18,267 bases of DNA from an uncultured Oscillospiraceae bacterium (GTDB taxonomy: Bacteria; Bacillota; Clostridia; Oscillospirales; Ruminococcaceae): positions 1 through 18,267 of the forward strand of contig UQGL01000040.1 in NCBI GenBank assembly GCA_900540595.1. Reading direction: 5' to 3'. Positions 1 through 5,955 of the stretch are shown here, piece after piece. Position numbers and translations under genes: made by a program. Under the pieces are notes generated by a model that did not search any database, was not told the origin of the DNA, and worked only from the letters and a program-made list of their open reading frames with translations. Every line of letters starts with the position of its first letter. Positions within the stretch are counted from its first letter, which is position 1.

Positions 1-2
1 TG

Positions 3-182
3 GGACCTCTTGCAGGAAAAATGCTGGGCAGTATGTTCTGGTTCTTTGAGTATCGATTCACCATTCTGCCTGTCCTGCTGACAATTCCGGTATTTCTTCT
101 GCTGGGGTGGCTGATTCCTTGCATGATGTGTGACAATGCAGCGAAATGCAGTGTTGTAGAGCAATTAAGGGATGCTCAATAA
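3..182 (+). CDS. FtsX/MacB-type ABC transporter permease, C-terminal fragment
   Basis: Only the last 59 codons are in the window, and the frame is open from the left edge to TAA at 180-182. The peptide has a strongly hydrophobic stretch (ILPVLLTIPVFLLLGWLIP) followed by a short polar tail containing SVVEQLRDAQ. A final membrane helix followed by a tail of the type SVVERLR is characteristic of FtsX-family permeases of the bacitracin/antimicrobial-peptide exporter kind (BceB-like, MacB-like), which work in the inner membrane with an ATPase partner. The partner would lie upstream, outside the window. The gene is AT-richer than the core genes to the right and ends at a bidirectional terminator shared with the convergent gene. 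The family call rests on the C-terminal pattern alone; another polytopic membrane protein is possible. Confidence 0.65.
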   Translation, partial: GPLAGKMLGSMFWFFEYRFTILPVLLTIPVFLLLGWLIPCMMCDNAAKCSVVEQLRDAQ

Positions 183-198
183 CTGTTAAGCAAAAAAC

Positions 199-236
199 GG
201 CCCTCTGCCAAGGAAAAGGCAGAGGGCTGAGTTTTA
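199..236. terminator. Bidirectional Rho-independent terminator between convergent genes
   Basis: The arms 199-209 and 218-228 are complementary (GCCCTCTGCC with GGCAGAGGGC, closed by one G-T pair) around an 8-base loop. A T run follows on the plus strand (GTTTT, 231-235). On the minus strand the reverse reading gives CGTTTTTTG, an even better T tract. It ends the permease gene (+) and the DUF6061-like gene (-). Confidence 0.9.
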
Positions 237-479
237 ATCTAAGGGTTTACATTCAGTTACAGTTTTTAGATAAATTTCGGGGTTTCCGTTCAATATCAAG
301 TCTGCATATCCAATCGGATCATTGTAGATCAGATAGTCCAATTCTGACCGCTGATACATATTATCGGCAACCTCATTCTCCACGGCGATGGTATCAATGG
401 CAATCATGCTGCCATTTGCAAATTTTAGTTCCACACAAGCATTATCCATGTTGAACTCACAAGAAATCAATCTATCCAT
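234..479 (-). CDS. Small conserved protein, DUF6061-like
   Basis: An 81-residue acidic soluble protein with no signal peptide or membrane segment. The text MIAIDTIAVENEVADNMYQR followed by SELDYLIYNDP and a C-terminal YLKTVTECKPLD resembles, from memory, small Firmicutes proteins filed as DUF6061. No biochemical role is known to me. The start is set at the ATG of 479-477 because GGAGG (490-486) sits six bases upstream; a TTG two codons earlier would abut the GGAGG and is rejected. The gene lies 24 bases downstream of rlmD on the same strand and is probably the last gene of that transcript. Its GC content is near 37% in hand-counted 241-360, far below the core genes, so it may belong to the mobile DNA proposed at the left edge. 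Confidence 0.75.
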   Translation of the reverse strand: MDRLISCEFNMDNACVELKFANGSMIAIDTIAVENEVADNMYQRSELDYLIYNDPIGYADLILNGNPEIYLKTVTECKPLD

Positions 480-503
480 AAGCAACCTCCATAATATGGG
501 ATA

Positions 504-800
504 TTAAATCATCCCAAAATATTTCATAGCTTCTCGGATTGCTTTCTCTTTTTCCGGCGGACACTGGGGCTGTCTGGAATCTTCGGATTTGGGCAGATTG
601 TAGTTCTTGCCGACCTCAATCCCACATTTTCGTTTAATCTGCGAGATATAAAGGTTGGATACCTTTAACCCGCTATGCTCCAGCACATAGTCCTTGATCT
701 GGGTGTAGGTTGCCCCATCCTGAAATTCGGACATATCCATATCTTCCAAAGAGAACTCAACCCGAATCTTTTTCGAGTCGACCTCACCCTTGGAAAGCAA
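504..800 (-). other. Compositionally foreign 3' segment of rlmD
   Basis: This part of rlmD encodes roughly residues 449-546, starting just after the conserved HVETVVLL motif. Hand-counted GC is 112/240 (47%) for 541-780, against 123/180 (68%) for 841-960 plus 1021-1080 in the same gene. The reading frame stays open across the change. The segment joins the AT-rich DUF6061-like gene and the permease, so the change looks like the edge of integrated DNA that supplied a new 3' end to rlmD. The boundary is approximate (about 780-830). Confidence 0.55.
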
Positions 801-2144
801 GACAACCGTCTCTACATGCCGCGTCCGGGGGAAGAGGTCCACCGGCTGGACCTCCACGGCCTTGTAGCCATGCTCGGTCAGCCATTTGGTGTCGCGTGCG
901 GCGGTGGCTGCATTGCAGCTGACCATGACCACTGTGCGGGGGGCCATCTCGGCAATGGCGGTCAGGGCAGCCTCGTCGCAGCCCTTGCGCGGCGGGTCCA
1001 CTACGATCACATCGGGGCGGGCACCCTCGGCGGCCAGCTGTGCGGCTGCCGCACCGGCATCCTGACAGCGGAAATCCGCCCGGTCGTCATCCAGCCCCAG
1101 ACGGGCGGCTGTCTGTTTGGCACCGTCCACGGCCTGCGGCACGACCTCGACACCGACCAGACGCCGGCAGTCGGGCAGCATCGAAAGTCCGATCGTGCCC
1201 ATGCCGCAGTAGAGGTCAAGCAGAAAATCTGTCTCCTTCAGCCCGGCATACTCCCGTGCCTTGGCGTACAGTGTTTCGGCAGCGGGGGTGTTTACCTGAT
1301 AAAATTCATGCACGCCCATGCGCAGCGGGACGCCGGCAAGTGTATCCTCAATGACGCCGGGGCCAAGCACGGTGCGGGTTTTGCGGCCCAGAATCACATT
1401 GGTGCGCTCACTGTTGCGGTTAATTAAAATCGTTGTTAAATCAAATTCTTTTTGCAAAATAGCGCAAATCTCTGTTTCGTTGGGCAGGCCGTTACCGTTC
1501 ACAACAAAGCAGAGCAGCCGCTGGCCGCTGTGCCAGCCCTGCCGCATGTAGAGATGCCGCACACGGCCGGTGTGCGTTTCCTCGTTGTAGGCAGTGATGC
1601 CGTTTTCCTCAAGCAGCGCGCAGGCGCGCGCGGCCAGTTGGTTCATCCACTCCGGCTGCAGGCGGCAGTCGGCACAAGCGACAATGCGGTGGCTGCGTCC
1701 GGCAAAGAAACCGGTCACGATATGCCCATTCTCATCCGTGCCGACCGGCAGCTGAACCTTGTTGCGGTAGCGGTCGGCAGCGGGGGCGGCCAGCACCTCC
1801 CGCACGGGAACATCCAGCTTGCCAATGCGCGCAAAGGCATCCCGCACAAACTGTGTCTTGGCGGCGCACTCAGCCTCGTAGCGGATATGGCGCAGCCCGC
1901 AGCCGCCGCAGGGGCCGGCAACGGGGCAGTCCTGCCGGATGCGGTCCGGACCGGGGGCCAGCAGCCGCTCCACACGGCCGAAGGCATAGCTTTTCATCGG
2001 CTTTACGATGCGAACCTCGGCAATGTCGCCGGGGGCGGTCAGCGGCACAAAAACGGCCTGACCGTCCTTGTGGGCCACGCCGTTTCCGTCATTGGAGATG
2101 GATTTGATCTCGAGGGTGATGATCTGATTTTTCGTAAAAGGCAT
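504..2144 (-). CDS. rlmD: 23S rRNA (uracil-C5)-methyltransferase RlmD/RumA family with C-terminal extension
   Basis: A 546-residue protein that transfers a methyl group from S-adenosylmethionine to C5 of a uracil in 23S rRNA (U1939 in E. coli). A TRAM-like RNA-binding domain covers about 1-60. Cysteines C73, C79 and C82, with C157 or C160, form the usual iron-sulfur ligand pattern. Motif I is LLDLYCGMGTIGLS (308-321). DPPRKGCD is at 383-390. The nucleophile is C410 in VSCNAATAARD, and the base is E445 in RHVETVVLL. Residues from about 455 to 546 are an extra domain (QIKDYVLEHSGLKVSNLYIS, then KRKCGIEVGKNYNLPKSEDS) seen on RlmD homologues of gut Firmicutes. The DNA for this tail is much poorer in GC than the rest. 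AAGGAG precedes the ATG. The start is 21 bases after the araC-type gene, so the two are probably co-transcribed. The rRNA position is inferred from the family and may differ. Confidence 0.92.
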   Translation of the reverse strand: MPFTKNQIITLEIKSISNDGNGVAHKDGQAVFVPLTAPGDIAEVRIVKPMKSYAFGRVERLLAPGPDRIRQDCPVAGPCGGCGLRHIRYEAECAAKTQFVRDAFARIGKLDVPVREVLAAPAADRYRNKVQLPVGTDENGHIVTGFFAGRSHRIVACADCRLQPEWMNQLAARACALLEENGITAYNEETHTGRVRHLYMRQGWHSGQRLLCFVVNGNGLPNETEICAILQKEFDLTTILINRNSERTNVILGRKTRTVLGPGVIEDTLAGVPLRMGVHEFYQVNTPAAETLYAKAREYAGLKETDFLLDLYCGMGTIGLSMLPDCRRLVGVEVVPQAVDGAKQTAARLGLDDDRADFRCQDAGAAAAQLAAEGARPDVIVVDPPRKGCDEAALTAIAEMAPRTVVMVSCNAATAARDTKWLTEHGYKAVEVQPVDLFPRTRHVETVVLLSKGEVDSKKIRVEFSLEDMDMSEFQDGATYTQIKDYVLEHSGLKVSNLYISQIKRKCGIEVGKNYNLPKSEDSRQPQCPPEKEKAIREAMKYFGMI

Positions 2145-2165
2145 GTCTGCTCCTTAAAAACAAAG

Positions 2166-3029
2166 TTACGGGTTGGTGTTCTGCGGGGTGGTTTCCTTTT
2201 CCAGCGCGGACAGATACTTGCTCGGCGGCACGCCCTTGACCTTTTTGAACACGCGGGAGAAGTAGAACTGGTCAAAGAAGCCCACCGACACGGCGATCTC
2301 AGCAATAGAAAGGCCGGAGTTTTTCAGCAGGCTGCAGGCCTCACTGACACGGTAGTTCGTCAGGTAGTCGATGGGGCTCTGCCCGACATTCGACATGAAA
2401 ACACGATACAGATGGCTGCGGCTGACGCCGACCGCCTTGGCAATGTCGTCCACCGAGATGTCGTGCGAGTAGTTGAACTGGATAAACTTGATGGCGGCCA
2501 GCACATACTGGCTGCTCGACGAGCCTACATTGGGCATGGCCTCGCGGGCTTCCTTCATCAGGTGCGCCATAAATATGTACAGGTAGCCCGTCATCATTGC
2601 CTCGCAGTGAGGCTCCGGCCCGCGGGAAAGATAGATGTTGTACAGCGCTTCCCGCGCGGTCTGCAGATCCCGGCAGTGGTGTACAGGGTGCGCCTCGGAA
2701 AACGGGGTCTGCTGCACAAGCTTATTGGCGCACGCGCCGTTGAAGCCGACCCAGTAATACTCCCACGGGTCGGTCTCATCAGCGGCGTAGGTGATGAGCT
2801 GGTTCGGCTTGGCGAGGAACAGATCACCCTCCTGCAGGGTGTGCGATGCACCGTTGACCTGATAGACACCCTTGCCCGCTACGACCAGATGGATCAGGTA
2901 GTGGTCGCGCACGCCGGGGCCCCAAGTGTGGCCCGGCTGGCACTGCTCACGTCCGCAGTTAAAGATTGAGAGCTCGACATTATCTGTGTAGCTCTGCTTG
3001 TAGGATTGCTTCATCTCATTGATGGTCAT
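2166..3029 (-). CDS. AraC-family transcriptional regulator (cupin plus two HTH)
   Basis: A 287-residue regulator. An N-terminal cupin-like sensing domain (about 38-95) has RDHYLIHLVVAGKGVYQVNG and then LQEGDLFLAKPNQLITY, the usual pattern of sugar-sensing AraC proteins. Two helix-turn-helix motifs follow: ISVDDIAKAVGVSRSHLYRV at about 191-210, and SIAEIAVSVGFFDQFYFSRV at about 241-260 followed by FKKVKGVPPSKY. GAGGTG lies about six bases before the ATG, and a strong promoter reads into it. It is divergent from the galactokinase across a 219-base gap, so galactose or an alpha- or beta-galactoside is the likely inducer; this is inferred from context. It may also be co-transcribed with rlmD downstream. 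Confidence 0.9.
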   Translation of the reverse strand: MTINEMKQSYKQSYTDNVELSIFNCGREQCQPGHTWGPGVRDHYLIHLVVAGKGVYQVNGASHTLQEGDLFLAKPNQLITYAADETDPWEYYWVGFNGACANKLVQQTPFSEAHPVHHCRDLQTAREALYNIYLSRGPEPHCEAMMTGYLYIFMAHLMKEAREAMPNVGSSSSQYVLAAIKFIQFNYSHDISVDDIAKAVGVSRSHLYRVFMSNVGQSPIDYLTNYRVSEACSLLKNSGLSIAEIAVSVGFFDQFYFSRVFKKVKGVPPSKYLSALEKETTPQNTNP

Positions 3030-3057
3030 GGCTGCACCTCACTTCTGTGATATTCCT

Positions 3058-3086
3058 ATTATAGCAAGCTATTCATCAAAAGTCCA
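3058..3086 (-). promoter_or_regulatory. Promoter of the araC-type gene
   Basis: On the minus strand TGGACT (3086-3081) is followed after 17 bases by TATAAT (3063-3058), with TGC directly before the -10 box (extended -10). The predicted start is near 3050, leaving a short leader before the ATG at 3029. Confidence 0.75.
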
Positions 3087-3092
3087 TAAAAG
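3074..3092. promoter_or_regulatory. Short direct repeat in the araC/galK divergent region, possible operator
   Basis: CATCAAAAG (3074-3082) and CATAAAAG (3085-3092) repeat with an 11-base start-to-start spacing, one helical turn. The pair overlaps the -35 box of the regulator and lies 16 bases upstream of the galK -35 box, where an AraC-type protein could act on both promoters. The match is short and AT-rich, so it is only a candidate. Confidence 0.3.
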
Positions 3093-3107
3093 AGCCTGAA
3101 ATTATGT

Positions 3108-3135
3108 TTGCTTTTTTTGCAGGATTTGCTATACT
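3108..3135 (+). promoter_or_regulatory. Promoter of galK
   Basis: TTGCTT (3108-3113), a 16-base spacer and TATACT (3130-3135) with an upstream TGC (extended -10). The weak -35 box fits a promoter that needs an activator. The transcript would begin near 3142 and carry a leader of about 105 bases. Confidence 0.6.
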
Positions 3136-3190
3136 GAAAACAAGAAATCGACAGAGAGCTGTTCGTTTGGCTGTCTGCCTAAAAAAGAAA

Positions 3191-3222
3191 GGCTCATTTT
3201 GTGCATATCTACGAAAAGAGCC
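3191..3222 (+). promoter_or_regulatory. Hairpin in the galK leader just upstream of the ribosome binding site
   Basis: GGCTC and TTTT pair with AAAA and GAGCC (one bulged A), around a loop of about 13 bases. It ends seven bases before the AGGAAAGGTGAG ribosome binding site of galK. A weaker hairpin precedes it at 3152-3178 (CAGAGAGC with GCTGTCTG, one mismatch). There is no T run, so it is not a terminator. A role in translation or RNA stability is possible. Confidence 0.4.
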
Positions 3223-3248
3223 GCCCGACAGGAAAGGTGAGTGGAATC

Positions 3249-4550
3249 ATGGCAAATACCATTGAACTCAAACAGCAGATCGCACAGGGCGAATATGACG
3301 CCGCCTTTACCAAGCTGTACGGTGCATCCGCCGTGCAGGAGCAGCGCAAGCGCTATACCGACCTGATCGATGAATTTGAAAAGAAGTACGGCACCTCCCG
3401 CACGGTCCGTCTTTACTCTGCCCCCGGCCGCACCGAGATCGGCGGCAACCACACCGACCATAACAACGGCGTGGTGCTGGCCGGCTCCGTCAATTTGGAT
3501 ATGGTTGCGGTCGTTTCCCCCAATGAGGATAACATCATCCGCGTCAAGTCCCTGGGCTTTGACAAGATCGATGATGTCGATGTCAATGTTCTGGTTCCGC
3601 AGCCGCAGGAGGCTGAGCACTCCGCCTCTCTGATCCGCGGCGTGGCAAAGGGCATTGTGGATGCCGGCGGCAAGGTGGGCGGCTTTGACTGCTACAGCAC
3701 CAGCAATGTGCTGCGCGGCTCCGGCCTGTCCAGCTCTGCAGCGTTTGAGGTCTGCATCGGTGCCATCCTGCGCGGCGAATATAACAACAATGACATGGAG
3801 AAGTTCAGTCAGGTCAAGATCGCACAGATCGGCCAGTTTGCGGAGAATGTTTTCTTCGGCAAGCCCTGCGGACTGATGGATCAGACGGCCTGCGCGGTCG
3901 GCGGTGTCATCACCATCGACTTTAAGAATCCCGAAAAGCCTGTTGTTGGCCAGACTGCCATTGATCTTGCCAAGCACGGCTTTGTCATGTGCATCAGCGA
4001 TACGAAGGGCAGCCATGCTGACCTGACTGACGACTATGCCGCCATCCGCCGTGAGATGGAGAGTGTTGCAGAGCAGTTCGGCAAGAAGGTCCTGCGCGAT
4101 GTGGACGAGGACGAGTTCTACAAGGCTATCCCGCAGCTGCGCAAGGCTGTGGGTGACCGCGCTGTTGTCCGCGCTATCCACTTCTACAACGACTGCCGCC
4201 GCGCCGCGCAGCTCTGCGACGCCGTGCGCGATGATGATTTTGATACCTTCCTCAAACTCATCATCGAGGGCGGCCACTCCAGCTTTGAGTTCAACCAGAA
4301 TGCCTACAGCATCAAGGCCCCGCAGGAGCAGGGTGTGCCGCTGGCGCTGGCGCTGAGCCAGAAGGTGCTGAACGGCCGTGGTGCATGGCGCTTGCAGGGC
4401 GGCGGCTTTGCAGGCACCATTCAGGCGTTTGTCCCCGTCGATCTGCTGGATACCTACAAGGCGGCCATTGACGGCTGCTTCGGCGAGGGCAGCTGCCATG
4501 TGCTGAACATCCGCAACTACGGTGCTGTGCCCGTCACGCCCGACATGTAA
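3249..4550 (+). CDS. galK: Galactokinase (GHMP kinase family)
   Basis: A 433-residue cytoplasmic sugar kinase, expected to convert galactose and ATP to galactose-1-phosphate at the entry to the Leloir pathway. The galactokinase signature appears as APGRTEIGGNHTDHNNG near residue 60, then the GHMP ATP-binding loop LRGSGLSSSAAFEVCIGA near residue 157 and the C-terminal GGGFAGT motif near 389. The EIGGNHTDHN form differs from the E. coli-type NLIGEHTDYN and is typical of a Firmicutes subgroup, so substrate choice could differ somewhat. The start is the ATG at 3249, after AGGAAAGGTGAG. A GTG at 3201 would add 16 residues with no family match and would lie inside a leader hairpin. It stands alone, divergent from the AraC-family gene, and ends at a strong terminator. 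Confidence 0.9.
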   Translation: MANTIELKQQIAQGEYDAAFTKLYGASAVQEQRKRYTDLIDEFEKKYGTSRTVRLYSAPGRTEIGGNHTDHNNGVVLAGSVNLDMVAVVSPNEDNIIRVKSLGFDKIDDVDVNVLVPQPQEAEHSASLIRGVAKGIVDAGGKVGGFDCYSTSNVLRGSGLSSSAAFEVCIGAILRGEYNNNDMEKFSQVKIAQIGQFAENVFFGKPCGLMDQTACAVGGVITIDFKNPEKPVVGQTAIDLAKHGFVMCISDTKGSHADLTDDYAAIRREMESVAEQFGKKVLRDVDEDEFYKAIPQLRKAVGDRAVVRAIHFYNDCRRAAQLCDAVRDDDFDTFLKLIIEGGHSSFEFNQNAYSIKAPQEQGVPLALALSQKVLNGRGAWRLQGGGFAGTIQAFVPVDLLDTYKAAIDGCFGEGSCHVLNIRNYGAVPVTPDM

Positions 4551-4566
4551 AATTGGATAAAGCATA

Positions 4567-4610
4567 AAAATACCGTACCAGTGCAGAAATGTGCCGGTAC
4601 GGTATTTTTT
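4567..4610. terminator. Terminator after galK, probably bidirectional
   Basis: AAAATACCGTACC (4567-4579) pairs with GGTACGGTATTTT (4596-4608), and TT follows to give a six-base T run. On the minus strand the same stem ends in TATTTTTATG, so it can also stop the coaX transcript coming from the right. Confidence 0.9.
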
Positions 4611-4619
4611 GTTATGTCT

Positions 4620-4643
4620 GTAGGGTCCGGGCATGCCCGGCCC
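4620..4643. repeat. GTAGGG palindromic repeat unit
   Basis: GTAGGG at 4620-4625 leads into the perfect 14-base palindrome CCGGGCATGCCCGG (4627-4640), with two more G-C pairs outside one mismatch. It shares the GTAGGG edge with the other intergenic hairpins in this window. Confidence 0.6.
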
Positions 4644-4704
4644 GTATGCTTACGGCAGACACCCTCTTATCCGTAGATTTATAGGGAAGAATTTTGCTCC
4701 CTCC

Positions 4705-4732
4705 GCGGCGGCCTGAGGACAGGCCGCCCTAC
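4705..4732. repeat. REP-like hairpin, copy A
   Basis: A 28-base hairpin unit: stem GCGGCGGCCT/AGGCCGCC around GAGGAC, ending in CCCTAC. It is 26/28 identical to the reverse complement of 9110-9137, and the two differences are a compensatory pair in the stem. Bases 4643-4704, between this unit and the GTAGGG unit at 4620, hold nothing else I recognise. Confidence 0.75.
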
Positions 4733-4736
4733 AGGA

Positions 4737-4958
4737 TTACATTTTCTTCCGCAAGATCCATATTCCCAGTGCCAGCATCCCGCAAACCACTATGGTAAAC
4801 ACCGCATGAATCTGTATGCTCAGATACCATGGCGCAGATTGCAGCGCATACAGCCCGGGGTGGGCGTGGTAGTCCCAGCAGGTGTACAGGCTGACGCCCA
4901 GAAACACCCCGATAAAGCACCAAAACGCAGCGTTTAAAATAATGTACAGATTTTTCAC
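4737..4958 (-). CDS. Small two-helix membrane protein coupled to coaX
   Basis: A 73-residue protein with two hydrophobic segments, about residues 5-25 (NAAFWCFIGVFLGVSLYTCW) and 50-70 (LSIQIHAVFTIVVCGMLALG). Between them is a polar loop with WDYHAHPGLYALQSAPWY, and the tail is basic (RKKM), so both ends are probably cytoplasmic. The GTG start at 4958-4956 overlaps the coaX TGA stop (GTGA), with GGGAGAAG upstream, which implies translational coupling. An ATG at 4976 inside coaX is the alternative start. The WDY, HP.LY and SAPWY pattern looks conserved rather than random. I do not recognise a function. Pairing with coaX hints at a tie to pantothenate or CoA metabolism, but this is only context. 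Confidence 0.7.
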   Translation of the reverse strand: MKNLYIILNAAFWCFIGVFLGVSLYTCWDYHAHPGLYALQSAPWYLSIQIHAVFTIVVCGMLALGIWILRKKM

Positions 4959-5731
4959 TGTTTGTTCTTCTCCCAAATCAGCGCCAGCCCCTTAAACAGC
5001 AGGTCTGCGTCATAGATGACTTTGCGCTTGCAGCAGGGGGTGATGTACGGTGCAAGCCCGCCGGTCACAACCACGGTCAGCGGCTGGCCAAGCTCTGTCT
5101 CGACTCGATCAGCCAGTCCGTCCAGCTGGGCGGCCGTGCCGAACATCGCCCCGTTGTTCAGCGCGGCTACCGTGTTGGCACCGATGAGATGCTCCGGCGG
5201 CTCGGGTGCAATGGGCGGCAGTTGGGCTGTGCCTGCGCTGATGGCCCGCAGACTGGTTTGCACACCGGGTACGATGAAGCCGCCCAGAAACTCCCGCTGT
5301 GCAGAGATGACATTGTAGGTCGTGGCGGTGCCCAGATCGACTGTCATGCAGGGCAGGGGATAGTGTGCAGCGGCAGCGGCGGCATCGGCAATGCGGTCAC
5401 GGCCAACTTTGGCAGGCTCGTCAACCTGAAAGCTAAGCCCCATGTCCAGACCACAGCTGACGATCAGCGGCTCCTGCCCGGTCAGCCGCTTGCAGGCCGC
5501 TGCCAGCACCTCGGTCAGCTGGGGGACAACGCTGCAGACAATGACGCCCTCGCAGGCGACAGGGTCTACCTGCAGGCGGCGCAGCAGGAATTTCATCTCG
5601 GCGGCATACTCATCCGCTGTGCAGCGGGGCCGCGTGACCATTCGCATTGTGAACTGGATAGAGCAATGCTCTGCCCCCGTCAGACCGCCGATACAGATGT
5701 TGGAGTTGCCGATGTCAACTGCTAAAACCAT
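4955..5731 (-). CDS. coaX: Type III pantothenate kinase
   Basis: A 258-residue cytoplasmic kinase that makes 4'-phosphopantothenate from pantothenate and ATP, the first step of CoA synthesis. Type III signatures of the ASKHA fold are in order: DIGNSNI at 6-12 (phosphate 1), VGRDRIAD near 108-115, DLGTATTYNVI near 132-142 (phosphate 2), GGFIVPG near 150-156 and VTGGLAPY near 223-230 (adenosine region). Length matches the family. AAGGA lies eight bases before the ATG. The gene is divergent from coaBC, the next enzyme activity of the pathway, across a shared symmetric promoter region, and it is followed by a coupled small membrane protein. Type III enzymes are generally insensitive to CoA feedback, so transcript-level or leader control may matter here; that is inference. 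Confidence 0.95.
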   Translation of the reverse strand: MVLAVDIGNSNICIGGLTGAEHCSIQFTMRMVTRPRCTADEYAAEMKFLLRRLQVDPVACEGVIVCSVVPQLTEVLAAACKRLTGQEPLIVSCGLDMGLSFQVDEPAKVGRDRIADAAAAAAHYPLPCMTVDLGTATTYNVISAQREFLGGFIVPGVQTSLRAISAGTAQLPPIAPEPPEHLIGANTVAALNNGAMFGTAAQLDGLADRVETELGQPLTVVVTGGLAPYITPCCKRKVIYDADLLFKGLALIWEKNKQ

Positions 5732-5814
5732 AATAAATTCCTTTTATAGATAAAAGATAAGAGATAATAGATAAGAAATATGGTGGATCGCGTCGCTTTG
5801 CGCCGCTCAAAATT

Positions 5815-5843
5815 ATTATACTTGTTTGCATATAAGGCGTCAA
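5815..5843 (-). promoter_or_regulatory. Promoter of coaX
   Basis: On the minus strand TTGACG (5843-5838), 17 bases, then TATAAT (5820-5815). The leader of about 75 bases carries the left-arm hairpin. Its -35 box lies inside the spacer of the coaBC promoter, so the two cannot be occupied at once. Confidence 0.8.
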
Positions 5844-5854
5844 TCTGCTATAAT
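5826..5854 (+). promoter_or_regulatory. Promoter of coaBC
   Basis: TTGCAT (5826-5831), 17 bases, then TATAAT (5849-5854) with TGC before it (extended -10). Its -35 box lies in the spacer of the divergent coaX promoter. The leader is about 95 bases and carries the right-arm hairpin. Confidence 0.8.
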
Positions 5855-5955
5855 AACCACAATACAAATTTTGTTTTCGCCAAAGGCGAAAGCTCCACCA
5901 ATTTTATTGTCTTTTATCTAGTATCTCTTATCTAGTTAGTAAGGGTGTTGATTTT

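Larger units (their letters stand above)
5755..5933. repeat. Symmetric inverted-repeat control region between coaX and coaBC
   Basis: The left arm (5755-5814) and the reverse complement of the right arm (5867-5933) share, in the same order, a 20-base AGATAAGAGATA-type block matching at 19/20 (5755-5774 and 5914-5933), the heptamer TGGTGGA (5781-5787 and 5894-5900), a hairpin and CAAAATT (5808-5814 and 5867-5873). The hairpins differ in sequence: 5790-5806 has stem GCG.CGC with loop TTT and one mismatch, and 5875-5891 has TTTCGCC, loop AAA, GGCGAAA. The centre (5815-5866) holds two divergent promoters. Both transcripts therefore start with a hairpin, then TCCACCA, then a run of TTATCT-like words before the start codon. 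Confidence 0.75.

Noticed and set aside
1452..2969. 505-codon plus-strand frame opposite rlmD and the AraC-type gene
   Set aside because: It crosses two confidently assigned genes on the other strand and has no recognisable motif.
3201..3248. GTG start adding 16 residues to galactokinase
   Set aside because: The added residues lack family similarity and lie in a leader hairpin; the ATG at 3249 has the better ribosome binding site.
3129..4634. 501-codon minus-strand frame opposite galK
   Set aside because: A shadow of a GC-rich gene: galK has all family motifs in its own frame, and the antisense translation has low-complexity, motif-free text and no ribosome binding site.
5755..5933. CRISPR-like array from the repeated AGATAAGAGATA words
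   Set aside because: The words are inverted arms and short internal repetitions, without regular repeat-spacer units or cas genes.
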